Source of the DNA: Verrucomicrobiota bacterium
Lineage (GTDB): Bacteria > Verrucomicrobiota > Verrucomicrobiia > Methylacidiphilales > Verrucolacustridaceae
Direction: 5' to 3'
DNA length: 5,643 bases
Assembly: GCA_010024525.1 (NCBI GenBank)
Contig: RGGS01000100.1
Span: 1 to 5,643 of the forward strand
Shown here one piece after another: positions 5,603-5,643 of the stretch. Every line of letters begins with the position of its first letter. Position 1 is the first letter of the stretch. The notes beneath the pieces are model-generated. The model did no database searches and was not told where the DNA came from. It saw only the letters and a list, made by a program, of their open reading frames with translations. The position numbers and the translations under genes are program-made.

Positions 5603-5643
5603 TACTTCGTGACCTTCTCGGTGTGACCACCGTGCTTCTTGAA
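5602..5643 (-). CDS. rpsS: 30S ribosomal protein S19 (uS19), last 13 codons; 5' end beyond the window
   Basis: The minus-strand frame entering at the window edge reads FKKHGGHTEKVTK and stops with TAA at 5604-5602. S19 proteins typically end with a TFKGH or TFRGH-like motif followed by a short basic tail, so FKKHGG fits. The position directly upstream of rplV in the canonical order S19-L22-S3 supports it. S19 works with S13 in the 30S head. The stop shares one base with the next gene's ATG (TAATG). Only the tail is visible, so the call rests largely on gene order. Confidence 0.85.
   Translation of the reverse strand, partial: FKKHGGHTEKVTK

Overview
The window is a bacterial ribosomal-protein gene cluster, read entirely from the minus strand. 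It holds the end of the S10 block and most of the spc block. In transcription order (high to low coordinates) the genes are: rpsS (S19, last 13 codons), an unrecognised gene for an exported coiled-coil protein, rplV (L22), rpsC (S3), rplP (L16), rpmC (L29), rpsQ (S17), rplN (L14), rplX (L24), rplE (L5), rpsN (S14), rpsH (S8), rplF (L6), rplR (L18) and rpsE (S5, cut by the window edge). Apart from the extra gene, the order is the classic bacterial one, so identities are secure.

The genes are packed like one operon. Most neighbours overlap by 1 to 4 bases (TAATG, ATGA or TTGA), L5 and S14 overlap by 26 bases, and the gaps elsewhere are 3 to 16 bases. I see no promoter, terminator, RNA gene, repeat or mobile element, and no stretch over 300 bases lacks a gene. 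Expression probably depends on a promoter upstream of rpsS, outside the window, and on translational coupling. The proteins build the 50S subunit (L22, L16, L29, L14, L24, L5, L6, L18) and the 30S subunit (S19, S3, S17, S14, S8, S5).

Four things depart from a textbook cluster. (1) A 216-residue protein with a signal peptide, coiled coil and small beta-rich C-terminal domain is coupled on both sides between rpsS and rplV. (2) Around position 1181, S8 homology stops about 19 residues early and L6 homology begins about 47 residues late, in a different frame. This looks like a deletion of roughly 200 to 240 bases, and it is either an assembly or sequence error or a striking rearrangement. (3) S14 has the 61-residue length of the zinc-binding form but has lost three of the four zinc cysteines. 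(4) L5 has an extra C-terminal tail and S5 an extra N-terminal tail.

The organism is a bacterium of moderately high GC. The divergent ribosomal proteins and the exported coiled-coil protein are reminiscent of the Planctomycetota-Verrucomicrobiota-Chlamydiota group, perhaps Verrucomicrobiota. That placement is an impression from sequence style, not a demonstrated assignment.
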